The notes: generated by a model from the sequence alone, not told the origin. Positions 1 to 7,189 are shown, numbered from the stretch's first letter. The stretch is 8,680 nt of DNA from Deltaproteobacteria bacterium (GCA_019314105.1 JAFCZY010000053.1:1-8680), one strand, 5' to 3'. Numbers and translations: made by a program.

Positions 1-1
1 A

Positions 2-220
2 GCCTTTTACAGGGATATCACAAAACTTGATGATAACATTCGCCAGCAGTTCAAAGATTCATTATTGCGACTTGATAAAAAAAGAATTCAAACCATTGCC
101 AAAAAGTATTTCACCATTGATGAGAGGCAAAAAGGGACAGCTATCATATCCAGCAGGACAAACCTTGAAAGGGCCAATAAACAATTATTTAAAAAACCCT
201 TAACCCTGTTTAAAATTTGA
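2..220 (+). CDS. C-terminal end of a probable M16C (PreP-like) zinc peptidase, partial
   Basis: An open frame enters from the left edge and gives 72 residues before a TGA at 218-220. The start and catalytic part lie outside the window. The segment is charged and helical (RDITKLDDNIRQQFKDSLLR, then a KKRIQTIAKKYF helix). It ends in a short strand (GTAIISS), an ERANKQL helix and a PL.LFKI tail. This pattern resembles the last domain of long insulinase-type peptidases of the presequence-protease group, where an 'LxxANxxL' helix closes the protein. No zinc motif (HxxEH) can be checked here, so the assignment rests on remembered tail similarity only. The gene converges on the acyl-CoA synthetase gene and the two coding regions overlap by 21 bases. 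It is therefore not part of the minus-strand operon. Confidence 0.55.
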   Translation, partial: AFYRDITKLDDNIRQQFKDSLLRLDKKRIQTIAKKYFTIDERQKGTAIISSRTNLERANKQLFKKPLTLFKI

Positions 221-230
221 ATGGGTTTTA
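191..230 (-). terminator. weak possible terminator at the end of the minus-strand operon
   Basis: On the minus strand AAAACCC (229-223) can pair with GGGTTTT (199-193), and the second arm runs into a tract of six T (196-191). The stem is only 7 bp with a 23-base loop, so this is a weak intrinsic terminator at best. It lies inside the overlapping 3' ends of two convergent genes, where a shared terminator would be expected. The same arms could act for plus-strand transcripts, with a shorter T tract (226-229). Confidence 0.3.
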
Positions 231-2407
231 CGCCAATTATGATACTGGTGCATTCCCCAAAGTGCTTTAACTGCTCTTTCAGGGGAGGGGAAGAACACAC
301 TTTTGTATTCGTATCCATCAACTCTGTAAAGGGTTTTACTGATTTCATCGGTCAAAAGACTTACCCCCAGAACCGGTTTTTCATACTTCCGGGTTAACTT
401 GACAACATATTGGGTATAGTCCTCTTCAAATTGCAGTATTGCATCCTTAAAAACTTGTGCGGTTCCCCTGTCAATATCAGGATCTGTTCTGAGCACCGAT
501 TCAATCATATTATTGACCAACACCCTTTTCCCATGAATACCCAGATGAATGACCGCATCGCACCCGTCCCATTTGAGCAGCTCTTCCAGACAGGTTTTGG
601 GAATATGAGGATCACCTTCCCCCACAATATCAACAGGGTTTCCATGACTCCAGAATGGCGGCAGAATCTGGTTGAGCCGTTCAATAATACCCTGGGAAAG
701 CTTTGGCACCTCAAGTCCGTGTTCTGCGCAAAGATCTGTTGTGATCACCCCCCATCCGCCTCCAAGGGTCATGATGGCCACCCGGTTTCCCTTTGGCAGT
801 GGCAGGGATGAAAACACCGCAGACAAATCCAGAAGTTCCATGGGTTGATTCACCTGGATAATACCGGCCTGCCTGCAGACCGCATTAAATACCTTTGTAT
901 CCGAAGCCATAGCCCCGGTATGACTTGCTGCTGCTCTTCCCCCCATGTTGGTTCTGCCGCCCTTTAAAACTACCACAGGTTTTTTCATGGATACTCTTGC
1001 GGCACTTTTAAAAAATCTTGAACCGTCCTTTATGCTTTCAATATAAAGCACCACCGTCCTTGTCAGGTCATCAATTTCAAAGGCCTCCATATAATCTTCA
1101 ATGGTGACCATGGCTTCATTCCCCGACCCTGAAAAAGCCCGGATACCGATATCCTGCTGCTCGGCAAAGGCCAAAAGCTGGGTTCCCATATTTCCTGACT
1201 GGCATACAAGAGCGGTAGAACCCGGCAGCGGATATGCATGGGCAGCACAGCAATAAAAATCAATATGGGGATTGCATACCCCCATAGTGTTGGGCCCAAA
1301 AATTAATATTCCCGCATCATGAGCAACTTTCACCAGCTCTTTTTCTAATTTTGCCCCGTCTTCACCCACCTCCCTGAATCCGGAAGTAATTAACAACATC
1401 CCTTTGATATGTTTTTTTTTCAAATCCGGTATCAGATCAATCACTTTATTTGCCGGAATGGTCACCACTGCCAACTCAACATCATCTTTAATTTCTATGA
1501 CGGATTTATATACCTTTCGCCCGGTTATTTTTCCACCCCTGGGATTTACCAGATAAACCTTGCCCTTATATTCCCGGGACAAGGTATTGGTTAACAGCAT
1601 ATGCCCCCATTTTCCCGGAGTGGCAGATGCGCCGATAAAAGCGATGGACTTTGGATAATAACAGGAGGCAAGCTTTTTCAAATCAATCTTATACGTCTTG
1701 TGGTTTTCTTCTTTCCTCTTTTCCAGCACAATCAGACCGTCCACAGCAACAGGAGAGCCATCCGGCTGTATGATCAGCGGATTGATATCCATTTCTTTAA
1801 TATCCGGATATGCCAGGGCCATATCTGACAATCCTTTGAGAATTTTTTTAACTGCCTGTTTATCGACTGCTTTTTCACCCCTGAACTCGTTTAAAAGTTT
1901 TTTTGAGGATAATTGTTCAAACATATCTTCCATGTCCGCATCATTTAACGGAGCAATTTTTAAGACAATATCTTTTAATGCTTCGGTCAATACCCCTCCC
2001 AGACCGAACACAATGACCGGGCCAAACTGAGGGTCTTTGAACATGCCGGCAACAAACTCTCTTTTGCCTGACACCACTGGTTGTATGAGAAAGGCTTCGA
2101 TATCATTTTTTGCAGACGTTTGCATTTCCTTAACAGCATCCCGTACCTGATCTTCAGTGTTTAATCCAACCCAAACCAGGTTTGATTCTGTTTTATGTAA
2201 AATAGTTGCACCAATCCCTTTGATCACTACAGGAAAACCTATTTTGGGGCAGGCCTTTAGAATTTGGTTTATATCTGTTTCCCGCTGTTCTTTCACAACC
2301 GGGATATCAAATAAGGCGAATATTTTTTTTGCTTCATCTTCAACTATGGATTTTGAAGGTGATTGTAATTTAACATTAATCCGGTTTTGGATATCTGTCA
2401 GTTTCAT
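200..2407 (-). CDS. ADP-forming acyl-CoA/acetyl-CoA synthetase, fused beta-alpha form
   Basis: This 735-residue cytosolic enzyme belongs to the NDP-forming acyl-CoA synthetase family. It interconverts acyl-CoA + ADP + Pi with acid + CoA + ATP, a substrate-level phosphorylation step. Residues 1 to about 230 are an ATP-grasp (beta) domain with GFPVVIKG (57-64), ILHKTES (69-75, His71), the glycine-rich FGLGGVLTEALKD (134-146) and EMDINPL (205-211). Residues about 250-345 form a Rossmann CoA-binding domain (SIAFIGASATPGKWG). Residues about 370-735 are succinyl-CoA-ligase-like, with FGPNTMG, CQSGNMG, SGSGNEA and RAAASHTGA. His496 of SHTG is the likely phosphohistidine, and His71 matches the second phosphate-carrying histidine known in this family. 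All key residues are present. The domain order (ATP-grasp first) is the reverse of the more familiar alpha-then-beta fusions. GGGAGGT at 2418-2424 lies 10 bases before the ATG and supports the start. It is the last gene of the operon. The acyl substrate is unknown; acetate, propionate, branched or amino-acid-derived acids are all possible. Confidence 0.9.
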   Translation of the reverse strand: MKLTDIQNRINVKLQSPSKSIVEDEAKKIFALFDIPVVKEQRETDINQILKACPKIGFPVVIKGIGATILHKTESNLVWVGLNTEDQVRDAVKEMQTSAKNDIEAFLIQPVVSGKREFVAGMFKDPQFGPVIVFGLGGVLTEALKDIVLKIAPLNDADMEDMFEQLSSKKLLNEFRGEKAVDKQAVKKILKGLSDMALAYPDIKEMDINPLIIQPDGSPVAVDGLIVLEKRKEENHKTYKIDLKKLASCYYPKSIAFIGASATPGKWGHMLLTNTLSREYKGKVYLVNPRGGKITGRKVYKSVIEIKDDVELAVVTIPANKVIDLIPDLKKKHIKGMLLITSGFREVGEDGAKLEKELVKVAHDAGILIFGPNTMGVCNPHIDFYCCAAHAYPLPGSTALVCQSGNMGTQLLAFAEQQDIGIRAFSGSGNEAMVTIEDYMEAFEIDDLTRTVVLYIESIKDGSRFFKSAARVSMKKPVVVLKGGRTNMGGRAAASHTGAMASDTKVFNAVCRQAGIIQVNQPMELLDLSAVFSSLPLPKGNRVAIMTLGGGWGVITTDLCAEHGLEVPKLSQGIIERLNQILPPFWSHGNPVDIVGEGDPHIPKTCLEELLKWDGCDAVIHLGIHGKRVLVNNMIESVLRTDPDIDRGTAQVFKDAILQFEEDYTQYVVKLTRKYEKPVLGVSLLTDEISKTLYRVDGYEYKSVFFPSPERAVKALWGMHQYHNWRKTHSNFKQG
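204..222 (+). repeat. left copy of a 19-base inverted repeat flanking the synthetase gene
   Basis: CCCTGTTTAAAATTTGAAT matches the reverse complement of 2493-2511 at 18 of 19 positions. This copy covers the TGA stop of the M16-like gene and the last codons of the convergent synthetase gene. Its partner covers the stop of the M23-fold gene in the same codon phase, so both proteins end in LFKI. Confidence 0.55.
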
Positions 2408-2492
2408 TTGTATTTTTACCTCCCAATATCAAAACGGTAGGTAACACTTACTTACAAAAAATTCAAGACTGATTAATCTGTGAGAAAGCCTG

Positions 2493-2511
2493 ATTCAGAT
2501 TTTAAACAGGG
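2493..2511 (-). repeat. right copy of the 19-base inverted repeat
   Basis: On the minus strand it reads CCCTGTTTAAAATCTGAAT, one mismatch from 204-222. It spans the last codons and TGA stop of the M23-fold gene. The similarity fades on both sides of the core, so no longer element can be drawn around it. Confidence 0.55.
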
Positions 2512-3160
2512 ACAAAGGCGACGGGCAAAGCTCATCCATTATAGCCAGATCTTTGGCCGCACAATACCCCTTGGAAAGATACCCTCGATCAAGTCCCTTT
2601 TGTGTAATGATTTGGAGGTGGGTATGGTAAAACCAGTTCCCGTTTTCATGGAAATCCCCGATATAGGAGAAGGCTTCTCCGGCCACAAATCCGATACCGA
2701 TAGCAGGGAGCTTTCCTTTGTTTAAATGGCCGTAAAAGCTGTAAAAAGTGTCGAAATAGGGGCTTTCATGCATTAAAAGGACATGGCCGCCATAATTCCC
2801 TTCGCCCGCCTCATATCCGCTTTCCATGACCCTTGCATCCAAAGGGGCATGCAGGGGAGTGCCCAAGGGAACAATCACATCAAGCCCCAGATGGTAAAAC
2901 CGTTGCTCTTCAACCATCTGGGGGCATTGCGACAGAACGATTTCCCGATTTTCAAGATAGGATGAAACACCCCAAGTGTATTGATCTTTCATCATGTCAT
3001 CCAGAAGTTTTTGAAACCCTTTCTGATTCCTGACATCAATGGCATCAAAAAGGGGGGAGTCAACTGACATGTCTACGATCAGGGGATCACCTGCCAGATT
3101 TTTAAAAACAGGGTGAATCTTAATCTTTGCACTGTAAGCGATATAGGGGTATCTCATCAT
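2495..3160 (-). CDS. cytosolic M23-fold (LytM-like) metallopeptidase-family protein
   Basis: This 221-residue protein has no signal peptide, membrane segment or lipobox. Residues about 86-185 form an M23/LytM domain. HLGLD (90-94) supplies the first His and the Asp zinc ligands, APLDARV is the usual lipoyl-like strand, FYGHL (142-146) carries the conserved His, and HTHLQI (179-184) supplies the catalytic His179 and zinc-binding His181. The metal site therefore looks complete. M23 enzymes usually cut peptidoglycan outside the membrane, which does not fit a cytosolic protein. The core, and the CPSPLSLF tail, resemble the M23 domain I recall in large proteins that also carry a kinase-like phosphotransferase and a class III aminotransferase, which suggests small-molecule amine chemistry. 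Residues 1-85 are not recognised. The gene starts 13 bases after the radical SAM stop, so cotranscription is likely. AAAGGT (3165-3170) lies 4 bases before the ATG at 3160 and 7 before a second ATG at 3157, so the shorter start is equally possible. Confidence 0.75.
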   Translation of the reverse strand: MMRYPYIAYSAKIKIHPVFKNLAGDPLIVDMSVDSPLFDAIDVRNQKGFQKLLDDMMKDQYTWGVSSYLENREIVLSQCPQMVEEQRFYHLGLDVIVPLGTPLHAPLDARVMESGYEAGEGNYGGHVLLMHESPYFDTFYSFYGHLNKGKLPAIGIGFVAGEAFSYIGDFHENGNWFYHTHLQIITQKGLDRGYLSKGYCAAKDLAIMDELCPSPLSLFKI

Positions 3161-3173
3161 TTTTACCTTTATC

Positions 3174-5633
3174 TTATGAAACCGGGAATCTGTTTGCTTT
3201 TATTAGCCCCGGGACCGGTACTACAGGAGAACCATCGTCTGTGGTAATACCTTTGGGAAGCACAAAATTTTTATCCATGCCTTTATAATAAGATACGTCA
3301 TAACAGCCAAGCTTTATTTTGAGTTGATCCTTGTCGTGAACAAAAGATGACGTCAAACCATAATCCACTTCACCCAGCAGCGTTGAAATTATATATCGCG
3401 GGATTTCCCTTCCGGATCCTTCTCTTCTGACTTTTGTGGCAATATCAATTACATCATAGGAATCCACAGGATGGTCGACATTCCACTTTTTCTGGATAGG
3501 AAGGCCTGCAACATAGATGTGATGAAATTCAATTCCTGCTTTTCGCACACTATAGGCAAGGGAATGAATGGGGTCATCAGAGTCATTTACCCCTCCTAAA
3601 AGGGCCGTGTTGCAATACACAGTTATTCCTTTGTTGTTCAGCCTTCTGACAAGTTTTTCATGTTCATTTGTTATCTCATTGCCTAAGGTAAACCAGGTTT
3701 CGATTTCCAGTCTTAAGGGATTCACCACACAAAGGTTATTCAACTCCCCAAGGGTATTGATAACGGCTCTTGTATAGGCTTGGGGCTCAGAGTTAAACTT
3801 CATGCTGACCAGTCGGACAGCATTCACATGGGGAATATCCTTTAAACTTTTAATGAGGTGTTTAATGTAAAAAAGAGACTCTATGGCATCCATTGACGAG
3901 GATATGATGACATCACTAATCCTGTCATCTGATCTGATGTAATCAATCTCGCTTTCTTGCGCTCTGGCATCAATCTCAACCCTTGTTTCATGGAGCCGCA
4001 AAAGATTTTCACAACCTGTATCCACAATGGACAACCCTGTCTGCCTTTCACTGATTAATAGAGTTTTAAGCGTTTTAATATCGTCTATTGAAACAGATTT
4101 TTTTTCACTCACGATTCTTTCAGGTCTGGGCCCATGAAAAAGAGATTCATCACCGATCTGTGCCATATACTGAATATCAATGGTACCCTCATCATTCACC
4201 CTTATATTATCAAGCTCACCGGCAAGAGGGGCAAAGGCTTTAAAATAATCCGGCGTATAGGGTGTTCTGATCCAGACAAAATTTTCATTGTCTTTCACCT
4301 TTTCCACTGCCCATCCACTGGTATACCAGTCAATTTTTCCGATGGGGGTTGCCGTACAGATGCTCGGAATAACCCTGTCAGACAGGTGGGCCCGAAGATG
4401 ATTGGCAATCCCTATCCCTTCGGACAGGGTTGTCCAATAAATGCTGTTCCCGTGGATGGGACTGCAGGGGATATAAATATAATGAAGTTCGGCGCCCGCG
4501 CCCCGCAACAGGGAGAAAAGTCTTACCAGTTCAGGACCTTTGTCATTGCAGTCCTTTAAAAAAGGTGTCTGGACATACACGGCAATGCCAGTGTTGACAA
4601 GATCCGTTATAATCTCAAGGCTTTCAGGCGATACTTCATCCGGATGAATAAAATGGGTGGCCACTTCCATCCTTTTGCCGTGCTGCTGAAGTTCAAAGCT
4701 TTTTTGCTTAAGGTATTTCAGATAAGCGCCTTCATTTTCAAGAAAAAGATCCGGATAATAAGCAATGGATCGTGTGGCAAGACGCAGTGTCTGAACATGC
4801 TCCACCTTCATAAGCCCGTCTATGGTAGCTGCCATATTGGCCCGGTTCATGAAGGGATCCCCTCCAGTTAAAACAATTTCTTTGACGGCCGGAGAATCCT
4901 TTACATGCTGAACTGCTTTTTGAACACCCGCCACCGTCGGGTTTTTTTCATTTCTGGAATCTTTATGTTTTCTGAAACAAAACCTGCAATAAACCGGACA
5001 GCTCATGTTTAAAAGAAAGATGACGCGGTTCTGGTACATCTGTTCCAAGAGACCGTCATGGAATTGACCGATCCATGTGTTGGTATGACCACCGGAATCC
5101 AGTTCTTCAATAAACGGCAGATACTGATAGGCCACATCCCTTGATACCAGCATTTGACGAATGGTATGGCGTGACAGTCTTACCGGGTATGTTTCAATCA
5201 CCTGTTGGAGTCCGGCACGATCTTTTTCAGGAACACCAAAATGAGTGGCTTGCTCAAGCTGACGGGTATTTTTAATGGAAATATATCCATATCCCGGAAG
5301 AACCTGCTCAAGGATTGCCATGAGCATGAGATGCGGCATCTCAATCTGATTCACACTTATTTTTTTCATTTCCCCATTAGCAATGTCCGACAAAATCCCG
5401 GTAAAAAACCCTTCCGGATCATTTGGATATCCTGTTTTTTTCAAAAGAGTGGAAAATTTTTGTGCCCCGTTGCCCTCTTTTGTGATCTTGCAAAATTGTT
5501 TTCCTGCAAGCGGTATCGTCCCATAGATATCAAGAAATCCAATCACGGCTTTTGTCAAAGCGGCCAGACTGACTTCTACTTTTTTCCCTGAATGTTTGAA
5601 CACTATGTTTAGTGAACGATCGTAACTTTCCAT
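3174..5633 (-). CDS. KamA-family radical SAM aminomutase-like protein with duplicated, degenerate second half
   Basis: This 819-residue cytosolic protein is about twice the length of lysine 2,3-aminomutase (about 416). Residues 1 to about 145 are unrecognised. Residues about 148-205 match the KamA N-terminal linker (YPVRLSR, then QNRVIFLL). The radical SAM motif CPVYCRFC gives Cys212, Cys216 and Cys219 for the 4Fe-4S cluster, and LTGGDPF (255-261) is the SAM-binding GGDP. Arg221 aligns with the KamA Arg that binds the substrate carboxylate, and Lys433 (TPIGKIDW) with the PLP lysine. The two Asp residues that hold lysine's side-chain amine in KamA are not seen, so lysine is an unlikely substrate. 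Residues about 571-760 repeat the barrel without cysteines, GGDP or the Lys. AAAGGAA (5641-5647) lies 7 bases before the ATG at 5633 but 1 base before an in-frame ATG at 5639, so the shorter start is chosen. Likely role: moving an amino group on an amino acid or amine. A protein-modifying role like EpmB cannot be excluded. Not enough to call it kamA. Confidence 0.85.
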   Translation of the reverse strand: MESYDRSLNIVFKHSGKKVEVSLAALTKAVIGFLDIYGTIPLAGKQFCKITKEGNGAQKFSTLLKKTGYPNDPEGFFTGILSDIANGEMKKISVNQIEMPHLMLMAILEQVLPGYGYISIKNTRQLEQATHFGVPEKDRAGLQQVIETYPVRLSRHTIRQMLVSRDVAYQYLPFIEELDSGGHTNTWIGQFHDGLLEQMYQNRVIFLLNMSCPVYCRFCFRKHKDSRNEKNPTVAGVQKAVQHVKDSPAVKEIVLTGGDPFMNRANMAATIDGLMKVEHVQTLRLATRSIAYYPDLFLENEGAYLKYLKQKSFELQQHGKRMEVATHFIHPDEVSPESLEIITDLVNTGIAVYVQTPFLKDCNDKGPELVRLFSLLRGAGAELHYIYIPCSPIHGNSIYWTTLSEGIGIANHLRAHLSDRVIPSICTATPIGKIDWYTSGWAVEKVKDNENFVWIRTPYTPDYFKAFAPLAGELDNIRVNDEGTIDIQYMAQIGDESLFHGPRPERIVSEKKSVSIDDIKTLKTLLISERQTGLSIVDTGCENLLRLHETRVEIDARAQESEIDYIRSDDRISDVIISSSMDAIESLFYIKHLIKSLKDIPHVNAVRLVSMKFNSEPQAYTRAVINTLGELNNLCVVNPLRLEIETWFTLGNEITNEHEKLVRRLNNKGITVYCNTALLGGVNDSDDPIHSLAYSVRKAGIEFHHIYVAGLPIQKKWNVDHPVDSYDVIDIATKVRREGSGREIPRYIISTLLGEVDYGLTSSFVHDKDQLKIKLGCYDVSYYKGMDKNFVLPKGITTDDGSPVVPVPGLIKANRFPVS

Positions 5634-5687
5634 AGCCATATTCCTTTAACCAAAAATTTCATTTTTAATTTTTACAAAAACATCTTT

Positions 5688-5714
5688 ATTATAGGACATT
5701 TTCACTCATTACAA
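5688..5714 (-). promoter_or_regulatory. possible internal sigma70-type promoter for the radical SAM gene
   Basis: On the minus strand TATAAT (5693-5688) is a perfect -10 hexamer. Fifteen bases upstream lies TTGTAA (5714-5709), four of six matches to the -35 consensus. The spacer is short and the region is A/T-rich, where such hexamers arise by chance. It sits directly after the stop of the small upstream gene and would give a leader of about 45 bases, letting the three catabolic-looking genes be expressed apart from the transporter. Confidence 0.3.
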
Positions 5715-6038
5715 CTATTTTTCTGCTTTGTATAAATAGGATACAATATCTTTTGAAAATCCATATCCCATAACTTTTCCCAATGTTTCATCTTCATTTT
5801 CCGGATCGATCTGTATGACCAGGTATTCTTTTAAATCTTTGGAATCATAAACCTTTTTCCAGGCATAATTTCCCTTTTTCAAATATTGATATGTCATAAG
5901 AGCTTCTGAAAAAATAGAGTCTGCCTGTTTGTTTAAATCGTTTTCAAGAATAATATAACTGATTAAAGGATCAAGATTTTTCTTAATCCAGTCAAAACTT
6001 TTTCTGATCATTTTATGCTCTGAAAAATCTATAGTCAT
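5715..6038 (-). CDS. small protein of unknown function, translationally coupled to the ATPase gene
   Basis: I do not recognise this 107-residue protein. It is soluble, mixed-charge and probably alpha/beta. There is an N-terminal helical stretch (HKMIRKSFDWIKKNLDPLIS), a second helix (NKQADSIFSEALMTYQYLKK) and a strand (KEYLVIQIDP), followed by an acidic turn and a short C-terminal helix (SKDIVSYLYKAEK). It has no signal peptide, no membrane segment and no cysteines for metal binding. The ATG at 6038 shares one base with the TGA of the ATPase gene (TGATG), and there is no good Shine-Dalgarno. Translation by termination-reinitiation is therefore likely, and its amount would follow that of the ATPase. 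A TTG three bases upstream (6041) is a poorer start. Its place between the transporter and the radical SAM gene suggests a helper of one of them, but this is inference. Confidence 0.65.
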   Translation of the reverse strand: MTIDFSEHKMIRKSFDWIKKNLDPLISYIILENDLNKQADSIFSEALMTYQYLKKGNYAWKKVYDSKDLKEYLVIQIDPENEDETLGKVMGYGFSKDIVSYLYKAEK

Positions 6039-7141
6039 CAAATTTTAAGTAATCGGCAATGTTCAGGAGCGACTTTCATTGACACCTCATCACCCCGCCG
6101 GTAGGGAGATCGCTTGACGAAATTGATCGCATGCAACACAAGCTTGTTATCAAGTTCTATAAAATAACTGACTTCCCCTCCCATATAACTTCGATCCACA
6201 ATTTTCCCAAAAAAAACATTCTCCCCTTGTTCCGGAACATGCTCGGCTCTGTAACCCAGGTTAAATTTTTGCGCCCGGATGACCATTTCCACTTTGTCCC
6301 CTTTGTTAAATGTTCCTGCCGGAACCGCAAGACAGGTAGTGTTATCTTCCAGAGTTACACTCAAATAATCGCCTTGTTTCTCATTTACAATGGCATTGAT
6401 AAAATTGGAGTGCCCTAGAAAATCTGCCACAAAATGATTGATTGAATTATTATAAACCTCTTCAGGGTCACCCTCCTGCTGAATAAATCCATCTTTCATG
6501 ACCACTACCTTATCTGACATGGACAATGCTTCTCTTTGATCATGGGTAACAAAGATAGTTGTCACTCCCAAAGCCTGTTGAAGATTGTCGATCTCTCTTC
6601 TCATATCTTCCCTTAAATTTTCATCAAGAGCTGATAAGGGCTCATCCATCAACAACACATCCGGTTCAATAACAATGGCTCTTGCAAGGGCAATACGCTG
6701 TTGCTGGCCACCGGATAACTGGGACGGCATCCTGTCCCCAACTCCCGGAAGCCGGACGGTTTCCAGGGCCTTTTCAACTTTTTCTTTCATAATGGCTTTT
6801 GACGCACTCCTGTACTTGAGTCCAAACGCCACATTATCAAAAATAGTTTTATGGGGAAAAAGTGCATAGTTCTGAAAAATGATGCCCAGGTTTCTCTTGT
6901 GAATGGGTGTATCATTAATCCGTTTACCCTTGATAAAAATATCACCATGGGTGGGTTCCTCCAAACCTGCAAGCATTCGCAAAAGTGTTGTTTTGCCGCA
7001 TCCAGATGGGCCTAAAAGGGTTACCAGAGACCCTTCCGGAATTTCAAGGTCCATCTTTTTAACGGCAACAACTTTTCCATACCGTTTTTCAATCCCTTTA
7101 AATTTTACAAATGCAGGGTCTTTTTCCTGTTTCAAAGCCAT
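6038..7141 (-). CDS. potA: PotA-like ABC transporter ATPase (spermidine/putrescine type)
   Basis: This 367-residue ATP-binding subunit would power an importer of the polyamine/opine/iron (CUT1-like) class from the inner face of the membrane. All ATPase motifs are intact: Walker A GPSGCGKT (44-51), Q-loop Gln90 (IIFQNYALFPH), signature LSGGQQQR (142-149), Walker B VLLMDEPLSALD (162-173) and switch His200 (VTHD). Residues about 240-367 form the C-terminal TOBE-type regulatory domain (VIRAQKF and the SPYRRGDEVSMKV stretch). The length and NFINAIV region are typical of PotA. GGGGAG (7145-7150) lies 3 bases before the ATG. The gene follows the binding-protein gene after a 90-base gap holding a strong hairpin, an order (C-D-A) different from the E. 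coli potABCD order. The family is sure; polyamine specificity rests on the neighbouring subunits and is less certain. Confidence 0.9.
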   Translation of the reverse strand: MALKQEKDPAFVKFKGIEKRYGKVVAVKKMDLEIPEGSLVTLLGPSGCGKTTLLRMLAGLEEPTHGDIFIKGKRINDTPIHKRNLGIIFQNYALFPHKTIFDNVAFGLKYRSASKAIMKEKVEKALETVRLPGVGDRMPSQLSGGQQQRIALARAIVIEPDVLLMDEPLSALDENLREDMRREIDNLQQALGVTTIFVTHDQREALSMSDKVVVMKDGFIQQEGDPEEVYNNSINHFVADFLGHSNFINAIVNEKQGDYLSVTLEDNTTCLAVPAGTFNKGDKVEMVIRAQKFNLGYRAEHVPEQGENVFFGKIVDRSYMGGEVSYFIELDNKLVLHAINFVKRSPYRRGDEVSMKVAPEHCRLLKI

Positions 7142-7175
7142 ACGCTCCCCAATTATCCATTAACGTAATCTTCGA

Positions 7176-7189
7176 GAAAATTAATTTTC
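7176..7189. repeat. 14-base perfect palindrome overlapping the stem-loop base
   Basis: GAAAATTAATTTTC is its own reverse complement. Its right end (7185-7189) is also the base of the larger stem-loop at 7185-7217. In the minus-strand transcript the GAAAA segment can pair either with the upstream TTTTC of the big stem or with the downstream TTTTC. The A/T-rich palindrome may just extend the structured spacer; an operator role is possible but unsupported. Confidence 0.35.

Noticed and set aside
410..811. 133-codon plus-strand open frame inside the acyl-CoA synthetase gene
   Set aside because: It lies wholly antisense to a well-supported enzyme, has no family features, and its residues read as a shadow of the other strand.
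1698..2030. 110-codon plus-strand open frame
   Set aside because: Antisense to the ATP-grasp domain coding region, with low-complexity Ser/Phe-rich composition and no ribosome site; treated as chance.
2408..2494. Promoter in the gap before the synthetase gene
   Set aside because: A TTGAAT-like -35 is present on the minus strand, but no credible -10 lies at the right distance; read-through from upstream is the simpler view.
2495..3160. Cell-wall hydrolase assignment for the M23-fold protein
   Set aside because: No signal peptide, membrane anchor or cell-wall-binding repeat, and the neighbours are metabolic.
4134..4559. 141-codon plus-strand open frame
   Set aside because: Antisense to the conserved KamA-type barrel; no motif or coupling supports it.
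3174..5633. Naming the radical SAM gene kamA (lysine 2,3-aminomutase)
   Set aside because: Length is doubled and the Asp residues that recognise lysine are not seen, so only the family can be claimed.
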